The notes under the pieces are model-generated. The model was not told the DNA's origin, searched no databases, and saw only the letters and a program-made list of their open reading frames with translations. Both the position numbers and the translations under genes were made by a program. A stretch of DNA of 64,000 bases. It comes from Roseiconus nitratireducens (GTDB lineage: Bacteria > Planctomycetota > Planctomycetia > Pirellulales > Pirellulaceae). The stretch is from positions 372,001 to 436,000 of the forward strand of contig NZ_VWOX01000004.1 in the NCBI RefSeq assembly GCF_008629675.1. Direction: 5' to 3'. Position 1 is the first letter of the stretch, and every line of letters starts with the position of its first letter. Below, piece by piece: positions 46,586-55,380 of the stretch.

Positions 46586-48046
46586 ATGCGTAACCAACAA
46601 GCCACCAAGCTGCTGTTCGAAATGAGTCGAAGCGGACGGCGCGCGCACCATCTGCCGCCGTTGCCCGCCGAAGGCGAAACAGCCGCGTCGCTGCTCCCCG
46701 CTGACCAATTGGCCGATGCGCCACCCCCGCTGCCCGAACTGGCCGAGGGTGACGTGGTTCGCCACTTCGTCAACTTGTCGACGCTGAACATGAGTGTCGA
46801 CACCCACTTCTATCCGCTCGGTTCGTGCACGATGAAGTACAATCCCAAGCGGAACGAGCGGATGGCATCGCTGCCCGGCCTGGTCGACGTGCATCCCCTT
46901 CAAAGCGACCGCTCGGTCCCCGGCGTGTTGCAGATGCTGTACGAGTTGCAACAAATGATCGGCGAGATCGCTGGGCTGCCGGGCGTCTCCTTGCAGCCGG
47001 CCGCCGGAGCGCACGGCGAGCTGACCGCCCTGTTGGTCGCGGCCGCCTATTATCGCGATCGCGGTGAAGACCAGCGTCGCTACGTCTTGACCGCGGATTC
47101 CGCCCACGGGACCAACCCGGCAAGCGCCCAGATGGCCGGCTTCTCGACGCGAACGGTCAAGAGCAATGCCCAGGGGCTGGTGGATCTGGACGACTTGAAA
47201 AGCAAGTTGGACGACAAGACCGCGGTGTTCATGCTGACCAACCCGAACACGCTGGGGCTGTTCGATTCGCAGATCAAGGAAATCACCGACCTGGTTCACG
47301 AGGCCGGCGCGCTGATTTATTTGGATGGTGCCAACATGAATGCGATTCTGGGGATCACCCGCCCCGGGGATTTTGGTGCCGACCTGATGCACTTCAATCC
47401 GCACAAAACCTTTTCGGGTCCGCACGGCGGCGGCGGACCCGGCGCCGGGCCGATCTGCGTTCGCGACTTCCTGGCGGATTACCTGCCCGGTCCGGTGGTG
47501 GAAAAGGTCGGAGAGGAATTCCGCACCGTCGACCCGGCCAAGACGATTGGCCGTGTCCGGAGCTTTTTCGGCAATGTCGGCGTGCTCGCGCGGGCCTACA
47601 TCTACATCCGCACTTACGGCAAGGAAGGTCTGCGCCGCGTCAGCGAGGATGCCGTGCTGGGGGCCAACTACCTGCTCAGCAAAGTGCGTCACATTTTGGA
47701 CGTGCCCCACGGCGACCGCTGCATGCACGAGTTCGTCGCCTCGGCAAAGAAGCTGAAAAAGGAGAAGCACTTGTCGGCCATGGATCTGGCGAAACGGCTG
47801 CTGGACTTCGGGTTTCACGCGCCGACCGTCTACTTCCCGTTGGTCGTTGAAGAAGCCGTGATGGTGGAACCCACCGAAACCGAGAGCAAGGAAACGCTGG
47901 ATGCGTTCGCCGAAGCGCTGTTCCGCATCACGGAAGAATCCGGCGATGTGGTCGAACACGCCCCGCATTCGACGAACATCAGCCGTCCCGATGACGTGAT
48001 CGCGGCGCGAAAACCGATCCTGCGATGGACGGAAAAGGACAAATGA
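46586..48046 (+). CDS. gcvPB: Glycine dehydrogenase (decarboxylating) subunit 2
   Basis: A 486-residue PLP-binding subunit of the P protein. The PLP lysine is K274 in HFNPHKTFSGPHGGGGPG; SMSVDTHFYPLGSCTMKYNP near residue 70 is a signature of the subunit. An AAAGGTGA ribosome site lies 8 bases before ATG 46586. Its TGA stop overlaps the ATG of the lipoate ligase-like gene (ATGA), which shows coupling of lipoylation capacity to the cleavage system. Confidence 0.97.
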   Translation: MRNQQATKLLFEMSRSGRRAHHLPPLPAEGETAASLLPADQLADAPPPLPELAEGDVVRHFVNLSTLNMSVDTHFYPLGSCTMKYNPKRNERMASLPGLVDVHPLQSDRSVPGVLQMLYELQQMIGEIAGLPGVSLQPAAGAHGELTALLVAAAYYRDRGEDQRRYVLTADSAHGTNPASAQMAGFSTRTVKSNAQGLVDLDDLKSKLDDKTAVFMLTNPNTLGLFDSQIKEITDLVHEAGALIYLDGANMNAILGITRPGDFGADLMHFNPHKTFSGPHGGGGPGAGPICVRDFLADYLPGPVVEKVGEEFRTVDPAKTIGRVRSFFGNVGVLARAYIYIRTYGKEGLRRVSEDAVLGANYLLSKVRHILDVPHGDRCMHEFVASAKKLKKEKHLSAMDLAKRLLDFGFHAPTVYFPLVVEEAVMVEPTETESKETLDAFAEALFRITEESGDVVEHAPHSTNISRPDDVIAARKPILRWTEKDK

Positions 48047-48807
48047 CGGCCGAGTCGGTCGGGCGCCTGCTGCCGTTTCGTCGGGGCGACGCCGCCTGGA
48101 ACATGGCCTTGGACCAGGCGTTGCTGGAATCGGTCGACCGCACCGCCCGCCAAGACGGTCGTGCTGCTGCCACGCTGCGGTTCTACGGCTGGAAAACGGC
48201 GACGCTCTCACTGGGTTACTTTCAATCCAGCGAACCATTGCCTCCGACATTTCGGAACGTCGCCCAAGTGCGCCGATCGACCGGAGGCGGTGCCATCCTG
48301 CACCACCATGAACTGACCTACAGCCTGACCTATCCGATCCAGGCCCGCGACTCGGGCGCCCGGATGGAACTTTACCGCGGCGTGCATGCGGCAATCGCCC
48401 AGGTTCTTGCCGAACGGTCGATCTCGGCCCGACCTCATCGCCTGGACTCGCGGCTGGGCGGTGACGCCGATGCATTTCTGTGCTTTCAACGACGGACCGA
48501 CGAGGACTTGATCGTCAGCGGTTACAAAGTGCTCGGCAGCGCGCAGCGCCGCATGCGACAGGCAGTCTTGCAACACGGCAGTCTGCTGTTGCGGGTCAGC
48601 CGACATGCCCCGGAGCTTCCAGGATTGTTTGAACTGACATCGATCGACCTGGACGTGGAAAAACTGTCGGAACAAATCGCCCGGCAACTCGGTCAAACAC
48701 TTGGCATTCGCTTTGCGGCCGACGGTGAAACGGAACAGGAACGGACATCGGCCCTGCAAATCGTTGCCGATCGGTTCGCCAGCGACCGCTGGTGGAATCG
48801 CCACTAA
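48043..48807 (+). CDS. Lipoate-protein ligase / lipoyltransferase family protein
   Basis: A 254-residue protein of the BPL/LplA/LipB fold. Visible: RRSTGGGAILHHHELTYSL (77-95; the lipoyl-AMP-binding loop) and SGYKVLGSAQRR with K162 as the conserved catalytic lysine. It would attach lipoate, or transfer octanoate as LipM/LipL proteins do, to GcvH; sequence alone does not separate these. The start ATG 48043 overlaps the gcvPB stop and has GGAAAAGG just upstream; an alternative ATG at 48025 lies inside gcvPB. No LipA or LipB gene is visible in this window. Confidence 0.88.
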   Translation: MTAESVGRLLPFRRGDAAWNMALDQALLESVDRTARQDGRAAATLRFYGWKTATLSLGYFQSSEPLPPTFRNVAQVRRSTGGGAILHHHELTYSLTYPIQARDSGARMELYRGVHAAIAQVLAERSISARPHRLDSRLGGDADAFLCFQRRTDEDLIVSGYKVLGSAQRRMRQAVLQHGSLLLRVSRHAPELPGLFELTSIDLDVEKLSEQIARQLGQTLGIRFAADGETEQERTSALQIVADRFASDRWWNRH

Positions 48808-49175
48808 CGTTCAACAGGAAATGGGAACGTCGTCATGCTCAGCCGACGGCCGCGGCGCGACGAAGGAGACTCCGTCACGATCGATCGGCGGCAATGCGGG
48901 TTGGTCGATGGTGGTGTTTCCGCCCCAACTATCGATGGTGTACATCTGCGAATTCGGCGAGAAACGCCCATGGAGTGGTTCGGATTCTTACCCCCTCCTT
49001 GGGCTATGAGTGAGGCATAAAAGTAGGATTGCGGCATTCTCCCTGCCTGTGTAACCGTCTACACTACTCGTAGCTCGGTTGCATGGAGTTCGGTGGGCAA
49101 TCCCGCAACTCGACTGATCCCCCGGATGCGTAGAACGCCTGGCCCGCGTTCGAAATTCAAAGTAACAGGTGCGTT
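48808..49175. other. 368 bp intergenic region before the FHA gene
   Basis: The gap carries no repeat from the families seen elsewhere. A 61-codon frame (48835-49020) has unconvincing composition. The promoter of the FHA gene is expected in its right half, where base composition is lower in GC (around 49040-49080), but no consensus is clear. Confidence 0.5.
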
Positions 49176-49859
49176 ATGCAAGTGAAGCTCAAGGTCAAGA
49201 CGGGAAGTCATGAGGGAACCGAGATTCCCGTCACGGGGGAGAAGTTTCTAATTGGACGAAGTGACTCCTGCCAGTTGCGGCCCAAGAGCGATTCGATCAG
49301 TCGAAAACACTGCATCCTGGTGATCCGAGAAGGACGCGTCTTGATCCAGGATCTGAAAAGCCGGAACGGGACTTACGTCAACGAGAAGCGACTTCCCAGC
49401 GACCGCGCCAAGGTTCTCAATGCCGGCGACCTGCTCCGCGTGGGCAAGCTGCAATTCGAAGTGATGATCGAACACGGTTTGCACGGGAATAAGAAACCGC
49501 AGGTGGCCGACGTTCAAGACGCAGCCGCCCGCACCGTCAAGGAAAGTGACAGCCGATTCGAAGAAGTGGACGTCACGGGCTGGTTGGATGAAGCCGACCA
49601 GATTGACCGGGTCCGCAAACTTTCCGATCCCGATACGCGTCAGTTCAAGGTGGACGATGCCAAGAAGATCGAACAGGAGGCTGCCGAGGACGAATCCAGC
49701 GGTGACCTCTCGGTCAACGACACGTCTTTGATCGAGCGATTGCGACAGCAGAAAAAGCAGAAGAAGGGCAAATTGCCCGAAGGCATGAGAAAGGCCACCA
49801 CGGAGAACTCCAAGGATGCCGCGGACGACGCCCTGAAGCGATTCTTCAGCGGTCGTTAG
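49176..49859 (+). CDS. FHA domain protein
   Basis: A 227-residue cytoplasmic protein. Residues 1-95 are a forkhead-associated domain: FLIGRSDSCQL (G27-R28), SISRKHCILVI (S42-R43-K44-H45) and KSRNGTYVNEKRL (N64-G65-T66), the residues that bind phosphothreonine. The rest is charged and helical, with a Lys-rich LRQQKKQKKGKLPE segment near 190. It should bind a phosphorylated partner and so be part of Ser/Thr-kinase signalling. The ECF sigma gene starts 166 bp downstream on the same strand, possibly a related regulatory unit. Confidence 0.92.
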   Translation: MQVKLKVKTGSHEGTEIPVTGEKFLIGRSDSCQLRPKSDSISRKHCILVIREGRVLIQDLKSRNGTYVNEKRLPSDRAKVLNAGDLLRVGKLQFEVMIEHGLHGNKKPQVADVQDAAARTVKESDSRFEEVDVTGWLDEADQIDRVRKLSDPDTRQFKVDDAKKIEQEAAEDESSGDLSVNDTSLIERLRQQKKQKKGKLPEGMRKATTENSKDAADDALKRFFSGR

Positions 49860-50025
49860 CGGACACGCGGCAGGCTTGCTGTGAACTGTCGCCCTGATCT
49901 CAAGCTTTGTTCGAGCCGCGTCTTGGCGGCGAACGTAAAACAAAATCGACCGCGACACGGCCGTCGCGGCTCCGGAATACCTGTTCCGGGATTCTTGATC
50001 AGACGCAACTTGATCTGACATTGGA

Positions 50026-50688
50026 ATGCCGAATCCTCACCGACCGTTGCTTCCAGCCGCCAGGAAGGCTCGCCAGGAGTTGAAGATCTCCGCCGCCGCG
50101 GCTCCGGAATCGAACGCCGCTTTGGCGCGTCGAATCGTCGCCGACGACGCCCACGCCTTTGCGGTTCTCGTCGATCGGTATCACGACTTTGTGTTCCGAA
50201 TTTGTTTCTCAATTTTGCGTCATCGGCAGGACGCTGAAGACGCTACCCAGGAAACGTTTACCCGCGTCGTTCGCTACTTGGACCGCTGGGACCCTCGGCG
50301 GCCACTGGAGCCGTGGCTGGCCAAGGTCGCCGGGAATCGATCCCGCAGCCAATTGGCGCGGCGAAAAAGTCACGCCCCGCTGACCTCGGTCGCCGAACCA
50401 CCGTCGGACTGCAGCACTCAGGCACAGGCCGCCGCGGCGTTGCGGGAAGAGATTGCATTGGCGTTGCGGTCCTTGCCGACACGGCAGCGGCAAGCGTTTG
50501 AACTATTCCATCAGCGGTCGATGCCTTATGCGGAGATCGCCGAACAACTGCGGTGCCCCGTCGGTACGGTAAAGACGCTGGTGCATCGCGCGCGGGCGGG
50601 GCTGATCCAGCGACTGCAACACCGCGATGTGTTGTTTCCTTCCGGCACTTCGTCCGGTGCCCCGACTTCTCCGGGAGACGCGTCATGA
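50026..50688 (+). CDS. ECF RNA polymerase sigma factor
   Basis: A 220-residue sigma-70 family protein. Region 2 is FAVLVDRYHDFVFRICFSIL...DAEDATQETFTRVVRYLDRW and region 4 is LPTRQRQAFELFHQRSMPYAEIAEQLRCPVGTVKTLVHRAR. The linker is rich in Ala and Ser. The start ATG 50026 follows a weak ribosome site. Its stop overlaps the ATG of the anti-sigma gene (ATGA), the classic pairing, so the sigma is expected to be held inactive by that membrane protein until a stimulus releases it. Confidence 0.95.
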   Translation: MPNPHRPLLPAARKARQELKISAAAAPESNAALARRIVADDAHAFAVLVDRYHDFVFRICFSILRHRQDAEDATQETFTRVVRYLDRWDPRRPLEPWLAKVAGNRSRSQLARRKSHAPLTSVAEPPSDCSTQAQAAAALREEIALALRSLPTRQRQAFELFHQRSMPYAEIAEQLRCPVGTVKTLVHRARAGLIQRLQHRDVLFPSGTSSGAPTSPGDAS

Positions 50689-51389
50689 ACTGTCATGAAT
50701 TCCAGCGGCAGCTAGACGATTTACTTGACCGGCGGCAGGATCCGTCGCGAGACAGCCAGTTGCAAGCCCACGCTGCGGACTGCCAAGCGTGCCGGGGACG
50801 GATGGCAATCTGGCAAGGTATCGACGCCTCATTGGCGAGCGGCCGAGTTTCACTGGCCTCGTCGGAGCATCCCCGAAACGGCCGCCGACGCACCGCTGCC
50901 GTCGCGACATGGCTGGGTACCCTGGCCGCCGCCGGACTGTTGATCGCCTGGGGACATCAGGTGCTACGCGAAGATCCTGTCACGGGTCCCGTTGCCGTAC
51001 TGCCACCCGACGCCACAGCGATCTCACCGACGTCTCCCCTGCCCTCCCGGGACACGGACGTGGCGACAAGCCAACGCCGCCGTAACGCCGACGCGACGAC
51101 TGACGCGGGGGTGGCCTCACTGCTCCGCGCGACACCCTGGTGGGCCGCAGTCCAGGAAGCCGCCGTCCGGGAAGAAAATTGGGTCCGCCAAACGATCCCG
51201 GCGGTGGTTTCGGTTCGACAGGGCGTTGCGCCCATTGAACGTTCCATGCGGCAAGCGATCGCGATCCTGATCCAAAGTGGACAGCCGGCGGCTTCCAAAT
51301 CTCAGATGAGACCGGAAGAGCCATCGCAGCCGTTCAATGAGCAGACGTCGAAGGTTCGCCGAGACGTCCGCTGGGATGACGTCGCATGA
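50685..51389 (+). CDS. Membrane anti-sigma factor with zinc finger
   Basis: A 234-residue protein. The N-terminus has an anti-sigma zinc finger (H29-x3-C33-x2-C36, with C3-H4 at the start) and one membrane segment (about 84-103; TWLGTLAAAGLLIAW). The outer ~130 residues are of low complexity with no recognised domain. It is coupled to the sigma gene upstream and to the hydrolase-like gene downstream by ATGA overlaps at both ends, so the three form one operon. The stimulus is unknown; the secreted hydrolase-like protein may be the sensor or the effector. Confidence 0.9.
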   Translation: MNCHEFQRQLDDLLDRRQDPSRDSQLQAHAADCQACRGRMAIWQGIDASLASGRVSLASSEHPRNGRRRTAAVATWLGTLAAAGLLIAWGHQVLREDPVTGPVAVLPPDATAISPTSPLPSRDTDVATSQRRRNADATTDAGVASLLRATPWWAAVQEAAVREENWVRQTIPAVVSVRQGVAPIERSMRQAIAILIQSGQPAASKSQMRPEEPSQPFNEQTSKVRRDVRWDDVA

Positions 51390-53863
51390 ACCGGTGCGAT
51401 TTGATCGGGCATCGAACGGTGGCTCGAATGACCGCACGATTCTCGCCGGTGTTTCGACTTGCGGTGTTTCGGCCGGCAGTATCTCGACCGGCGGTGATCC
51501 GCTTGCTGGTGGTCGCGCTGCTGGTCGTGATTTCCCATCGTGTGGCTCGAGCCGACCAGCGGGTGGTCCTCAAAAGCGGGATCACGCTGCAGGGTCTGAT
51601 GGCGGAGATCGCTTCGCTAAACCAGAATCCTTTTGATGCTGGCGGACGCGGTGACGTCAAATCCCGCCCCATTTTGCTGGTCGACGATGGTCTGCGCCGC
51701 GTGTATGTGCACCGACGCGGGATGGTCGCGGGTCCGCCGCAGGACGTCCGTGGCGTCGAACAAACGATTGAATTCAAACAGGCACCGCCCTTGGAAGGAC
51801 GTCCGGTTCAAGGGATCGGCGACATCCTGGCCGTGTCCGATTTCAACGAATTCGGCCGCCGCGTCATCACGGTACGTGGTCCGACGGGCGAATCGCTGGA
51901 CGTGATTCAGGGCATTACCGAGATCAATTCGCGGTATGCCAAGATCGAAGCGCTCAACAAGAAACCGGCGTATGAATGGGACATGCGGGTCGCCACGCGA
52001 TCGATTCCGCCGGCCACGCTGCAAAGAATCTTTCGCCGGCGGATTGACCAGACCGATCTGGACCAGCGTTTGGTCGTCGTGCGTTTCTTTATCGAAGCCG
52101 GCTTGCACCGCGCCGCCGAAGAAGAATTGACGCGCACGATCCGTGACTTTCCCGAAGCCAAGGACATGGAAGCCCAGCTGATCGGGATCGTGCAACAGCA
52201 GGCGGTTCAGTTGATCGACGAGGCCAAGCTACGCGCCTCAGTCGGCCAGGAGCAATTCGCTCGGGACATCCTGAGCCGGTTTCCCATGAATGCCGTCGGA
52301 CGGACCACCCGCATCACGGTCCGCGACGAGCTGGCTCGAATTGACGAGTTACAACAACAGGCCCAGTCTTTGGCCGATGCCCTTCGTCAAGACATCGAAC
52401 AATTGGACGAGGCACCTCGGGACGCCCTGCAACCGATTCTCAATGAGATCCAAGCCAACCTGTCTTCGGCGACGCTTCCACGGCTGAACGACTATTCGCG
52501 ACTGCGTCAGTCGGACACCGTGACGCTGGAAGAACGCGTCGCCTTGGCCGTTGCCGGCTGGTTGCTCGGTCCCGGATCGGGCGAACAAAACCTGACGGTA
52601 GCCACCGCCTTGGTGCAAGTGCGTGACCTGGTGTCGGAGTACCTCGGTTCCGCCGACGCCGATCGCCGGGCGGGGATCCTGGAAGAGTTGAAATCGCTGG
52701 AAGGGGCGCAGATCGAATACATCGCGAGGATGTTGCCTCTACTGCATCCGGTCAAAACCTGGCCGGAAGGGTCCGAAGACCCCGACGTGCCGGGGCTGTA
52801 CCGAATCGGCGACGTCTCGCAACCGCCCGCCGTCGATGATCTGGATGCGACCCCCAATTACATGATCCAGTTGCCGCCAGAGTACGATCCGCTTCGCGAG
52901 TATCCGTGCCTGGTGGTTTTGTCGCCGCCGAACGCTCCGCCCGAACTGGAAATGACCTATTGGGCCGGCAAGTATGATCCGGTCCAAGGAGCGCGCAGCG
53001 GTCAAGCCATGCGGCACGGATACATTGTCGTTTCTCCCGTCTGGGGAATCACCGAACAACGGCAGTACGAATACACGCCGCGGGAACACTACGCGGTCTT
53101 GGCGGCACTGCGCCACGCCATGCGTCGAGCCTCCATCGATGCCGACCGAGTCTACTTGGCGGGCCACGGCGAAGGCGCTACCGCAGCCTGGGACATCGCG
53201 CTTTCACACCCGGATCATTGGGCCGGCTTGATCAGCATCAACGGCGAGCCTTCCAAGACGATCCAGCACTATTTCCCCAACGCCCGACACATCCCGCTGT
53301 ACTTTGTGATGGGCGAATCGTCCGGCCCCAAAGCGCCGCTGATCCGCATGGGGCCGATCCTTGATGATTACATGCACGTCCGCAACGATGCGACCGTGGT
53401 GATGTACCGCGGACGCGGCGCCGAACCCTACTTCGAAGAATTGCCCGAAATGTTCAAATGGCTGAACGTTTCCACGCACGTCCGCAAACCGATCCCGACC
53501 GATTTTGAAGCCGCGACGATGCGGAGCGGCGATCAGTATTTTTGGTGGCTGGAACTGGGACCGTTGAAACCGCTGGTCGATCTGAATCCTGTCCTCTGGG
53601 ATCAGGAGAAACGCAAGCGGGCTGGAAAGGTCAGTGGCGAAGTGGGATCAGGGAACCAGATTCGCATTTCCGGTCCCGCCGACAACTTTATCGTCTGGTT
53701 GCGTCCCGAGATGGGCATCGATTTGAGTCAGCAGGTGGTGATCCGCTACGGGACTTCGCCCACACGTTTCGACTTTGACTTCGACGTAGAAACGATCCTG
53801 GAAGATGCCCGCCAGCGTGCGGATCGCAAGCGCCCTTATTGGGCCAAGGTGCCCGTTCCGTAG
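51386..53863 (+). CDS. Exported helical protein with a C-terminal alpha/beta-hydrolase fold lacking the nucleophile serine
   Basis: An 825-residue protein with an Arg-rich N-terminus and signal peptide (VIRLLVVALLVVISHRVARA). About residues 60-460 are of unknown type, partly helical and coiled-coil-like (LQQQAQSLADALRQDIEQL). About 480-700 has the pattern of a hydrolase (YMIQLPPEYDPLREYPCLVVLSP, YVVSP-type strand, AALRHAMRRASIDADRVYLAGHGEGA), but the elbow that should read GxSxG is G593-H-G595-E-G597, so glycine sits where the catalytic serine belongs. Unless another residue serves, this domain is not a serine esterase; it may be a binding or structural module. The start ATG overlaps the anti-sigma stop, tying its expression to the sigma operon. 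Confidence 0.75.
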   Translation: MNRCDLIGHRTVARMTARFSPVFRLAVFRPAVSRPAVIRLLVVALLVVISHRVARADQRVVLKSGITLQGLMAEIASLNQNPFDAGGRGDVKSRPILLVDDGLRRVYVHRRGMVAGPPQDVRGVEQTIEFKQAPPLEGRPVQGIGDILAVSDFNEFGRRVITVRGPTGESLDVIQGITEINSRYAKIEALNKKPAYEWDMRVATRSIPPATLQRIFRRRIDQTDLDQRLVVVRFFIEAGLHRAAEEELTRTIRDFPEAKDMEAQLIGIVQQQAVQLIDEAKLRASVGQEQFARDILSRFPMNAVGRTTRITVRDELARIDELQQQAQSLADALRQDIEQLDEAPRDALQPILNEIQANLSSATLPRLNDYSRLRQSDTVTLEERVALAVAGWLLGPGSGEQNLTVATALVQVRDLVSEYLGSADADRRAGILEELKSLEGAQIEYIARMLPLLHPVKTWPEGSEDPDVPGLYRIGDVSQPPAVDDLDATPNYMIQLPPEYDPLREYPCLVVLSPPNAPPELEMTYWAGKYDPVQGARSGQAMRHGYIVVSPVWGITEQRQYEYTPREHYAVLAALRHAMRRASIDADRVYLAGHGEGATAAWDIALSHPDHWAGLISINGEPSKTIQHYFPNARHIPLYFVMGESSGPKAPLIRMGPILDDYMHVRNDATVVMYRGRGAEPYFEELPEMFKWLNVSTHVRKPIPTDFEAATMRSGDQYFWWLELGPLKPLVDLNPVLWDQEKRKRAGKVSGEVGSGNQIRISGPADNFIVWLRPEMGIDLSQQVVIRYGTSPTRFDFDFDVETILEDARQRADRKRPYWAKVPVP

Positions 53864-53898
53864 GGACAGGGTAGCCGTTCCCTAGGGACAGGGGCAGG
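53855..53898. repeat. 22 bp direct duplication spanning a stop codon
   Basis: GTTCCGTAGGGACAGGG at 53855 is repeated as GTTCCCTAGGGACAGGG at 53877, 22 bases apart. The first copy contains the TAG stop of the hydrolase-like gene, so part of the coding end was copied into the gap. Confidence 0.6.
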
Positions 53899-54536
53899 AA
53901 CCGAGACGGTTGCCGCTGCGAAGTCCGAGGCTCAATCTTCCGAGATACTCCCGGCTGGCAGAGCCAGCCCTACATGGCGTTCCAGGGCGGAGCCCAGGAA
54001 CGAGGGGGGGGACGCCATCAATGCCTGGTTCCAAGGCTCCCGCCTTGGAACCCACTGCCCGTCAGGCTCCGCCTGACAAACAGAGCCCTGCATGGCGTTC
54101 CAGGGCGGCGCCCAGGAACGAGGGGAGGGGAAGACCACCAATGCCTGGTTCCAAGGCTCCCGCCTTGGAACCCACTGCCCGCCAGGCTCCGCCTGACAAT
54201 CGTTCGCCCACCGGCGGCAGCCTCAACCAGCACGGTTCGATTCCCGAAACGGTCCCATTCCGAACAGGGTCGACGGGGGATCAGGATCACCTCCTGAAGA
54301 AAAATCCTGCAGGATCTTGGCCGTTGGGGATAGTTTCCTGCCCTTGCCCTTCGATTCAGGCTCGTTCCCATCTGCGGGCGGAAGTGTCGCAGAAGTGAAC
54401 CTGGACGCCAGTGAAAGTGACAAGGACAATGCCCGGGAAACGAATGATGCCTGCCGCCCGTTCCCTTCCCCGCGGGCGGCCGAGAAGACGGCCTTCGATT
54501 CCCACCCACCTGCCTTGCCCACCGGTTTTGATTCCC
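53864..54536. other. 673 bp repeat-rich intergenic region
   Basis: The gap between the hydrolase-like gene and the small membrane protein gene holds a 22 bp duplication and the repeat block described next. The rest, about 54200-54536, is GC-rich with hairpin potential (CTGCCGCCCGTTCCCTTCCC region) and has no clear coding signal; a frame open from 54411 reads as Arg/Pro-rich noise before the GTG at 54537. Confidence 0.5.
53954..54200. repeat. Two copies of a ~120 bp compound repeat
   Basis: The block GCATGGCGTTCCAGGGCGG plus CCCAGGAACGAGG recurs at 53968 and 54086, and TGCCTGGTTCCAAGGCTCCC plus GCCTTGGAACCCACTGCCCG recurs about 120 bp apart (near 54022 and 54142). The first half is the reverse complement of the unit at 31227-31735 (shared words GCTGGCAGAGCCAGCC and GGGCGGAGCCCAGGAACG), so this is the same dispersed family. 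Confidence 0.85.
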
Positions 54537-55310
54537 GTGTCGACCACCGAACCCGCCGAATTCCGCCCGCCATCCCCTGCCACGCGGCTGGGCCGTGTTG
54601 GCGATGGTGACGGCACGTTGGGTCCGGCGGACTTCCAACGGATCGGGATATCACCGCGGGAGACCCGCTCGGCGGTCATCCGTCGCGCTGCCGCAAGGAC
54701 ATCACAATCGTTGGCCAGCAAGCAGCTCCGCTGCCCGAGTGTCGCCACCGAGGAACAACTCTTTCGTGTGGCTTTGTCGACGTATCGCCTGCTTGACCCG
54801 AGGCAACGCGGCAACGACCACGCGCGGGCCCATTTGGGACGCATCCGTCAGGGCGACTTGATGAGTGCCGAACGGGCCGCGTTCGCGATTGTTCAACCGA
54901 CAAAGCACGACGACGTCGCGTCCCCCTCGCATGCGGACGTTCCTGCAACGGAACAGTCGTGGCCGCCGCGAATGAACGCCACACTAGACGCCGGGCGGAA
55001 CGATGCGACCAAGTCAGCGTTGCGTCACTTGGAATACCAGCCGGTGGCTACTGCCCACGCTTCCGATTCGCGACCGCAACCGGCGGTGGAGTCGACATCG
55101 GTCGCCCCCCCGCCGGCGGAGATCGGGACGAGCGTGCCGCATTCGGCTCCAGCAGTCACTCGGATGCGACGTCGACTGCGTCAGCCCGCCGTGATCGTCT
55201 CGATCATGGTGCTGGTTCTTTCGGCCGCAGTTGGATTGTCGGTCTGGAAATACATCCGCGGCCAAAGTGTCCGCGCCATCCGGGACCGTTATTCGCAGGT
55301 CGACGGTTAA
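54537..55310 (+). CDS. Small membrane protein, unknown function, next to MoxR-type ATPase
   Basis: A 257-residue protein if it begins at the GTG at 54537; the frame is open from 54411, but the extra part looks non-coding. The only recognisable parts are VALSTYRLLDPRQRGNDHARAHLGRI, a short conserved-looking stretch, and a single C-terminal membrane segment (VIVSIMVLVLSAAVGLSVWKYI) followed by a short basic tail. I do not recognise the family. It ends 70 bp before the MoxR-type ATPase on the same strand and may work with it. Its reality is likely but the start is uncertain. Confidence 0.6.
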   Translation: MSTTEPAEFRPPSPATRLGRVGDGDGTLGPADFQRIGISPRETRSAVIRRAAARTSQSLASKQLRCPSVATEEQLFRVALSTYRLLDPRQRGNDHARAHLGRIRQGDLMSAERAAFAIVQPTKHDDVASPSHADVPATEQSWPPRMNATLDAGRNDATKSALRHLEYQPVATAHASDSRPQPAVESTSVAPPPAEIGTSVPHSAPAVTRMRRRLRQPAVIVSIMVLVLSAAVGLSVWKYIRGQSVRAIRDRYSQVDG

Positions 55311-55380
55311 GTCGCGCTTTGCGGCGGCGTACAATCGAGACGTATTGCTCCGGACTCGATTCTTTAACGGATGAGTGTGA

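Noticed and set aside
46475..48475. A 666-codon frame on the minus strand opposite gcvPB and the lipoate ligase gene
   Set aside because: It is the complement of two well-recognised genes, and long antisense frames are common in high-GC DNA.
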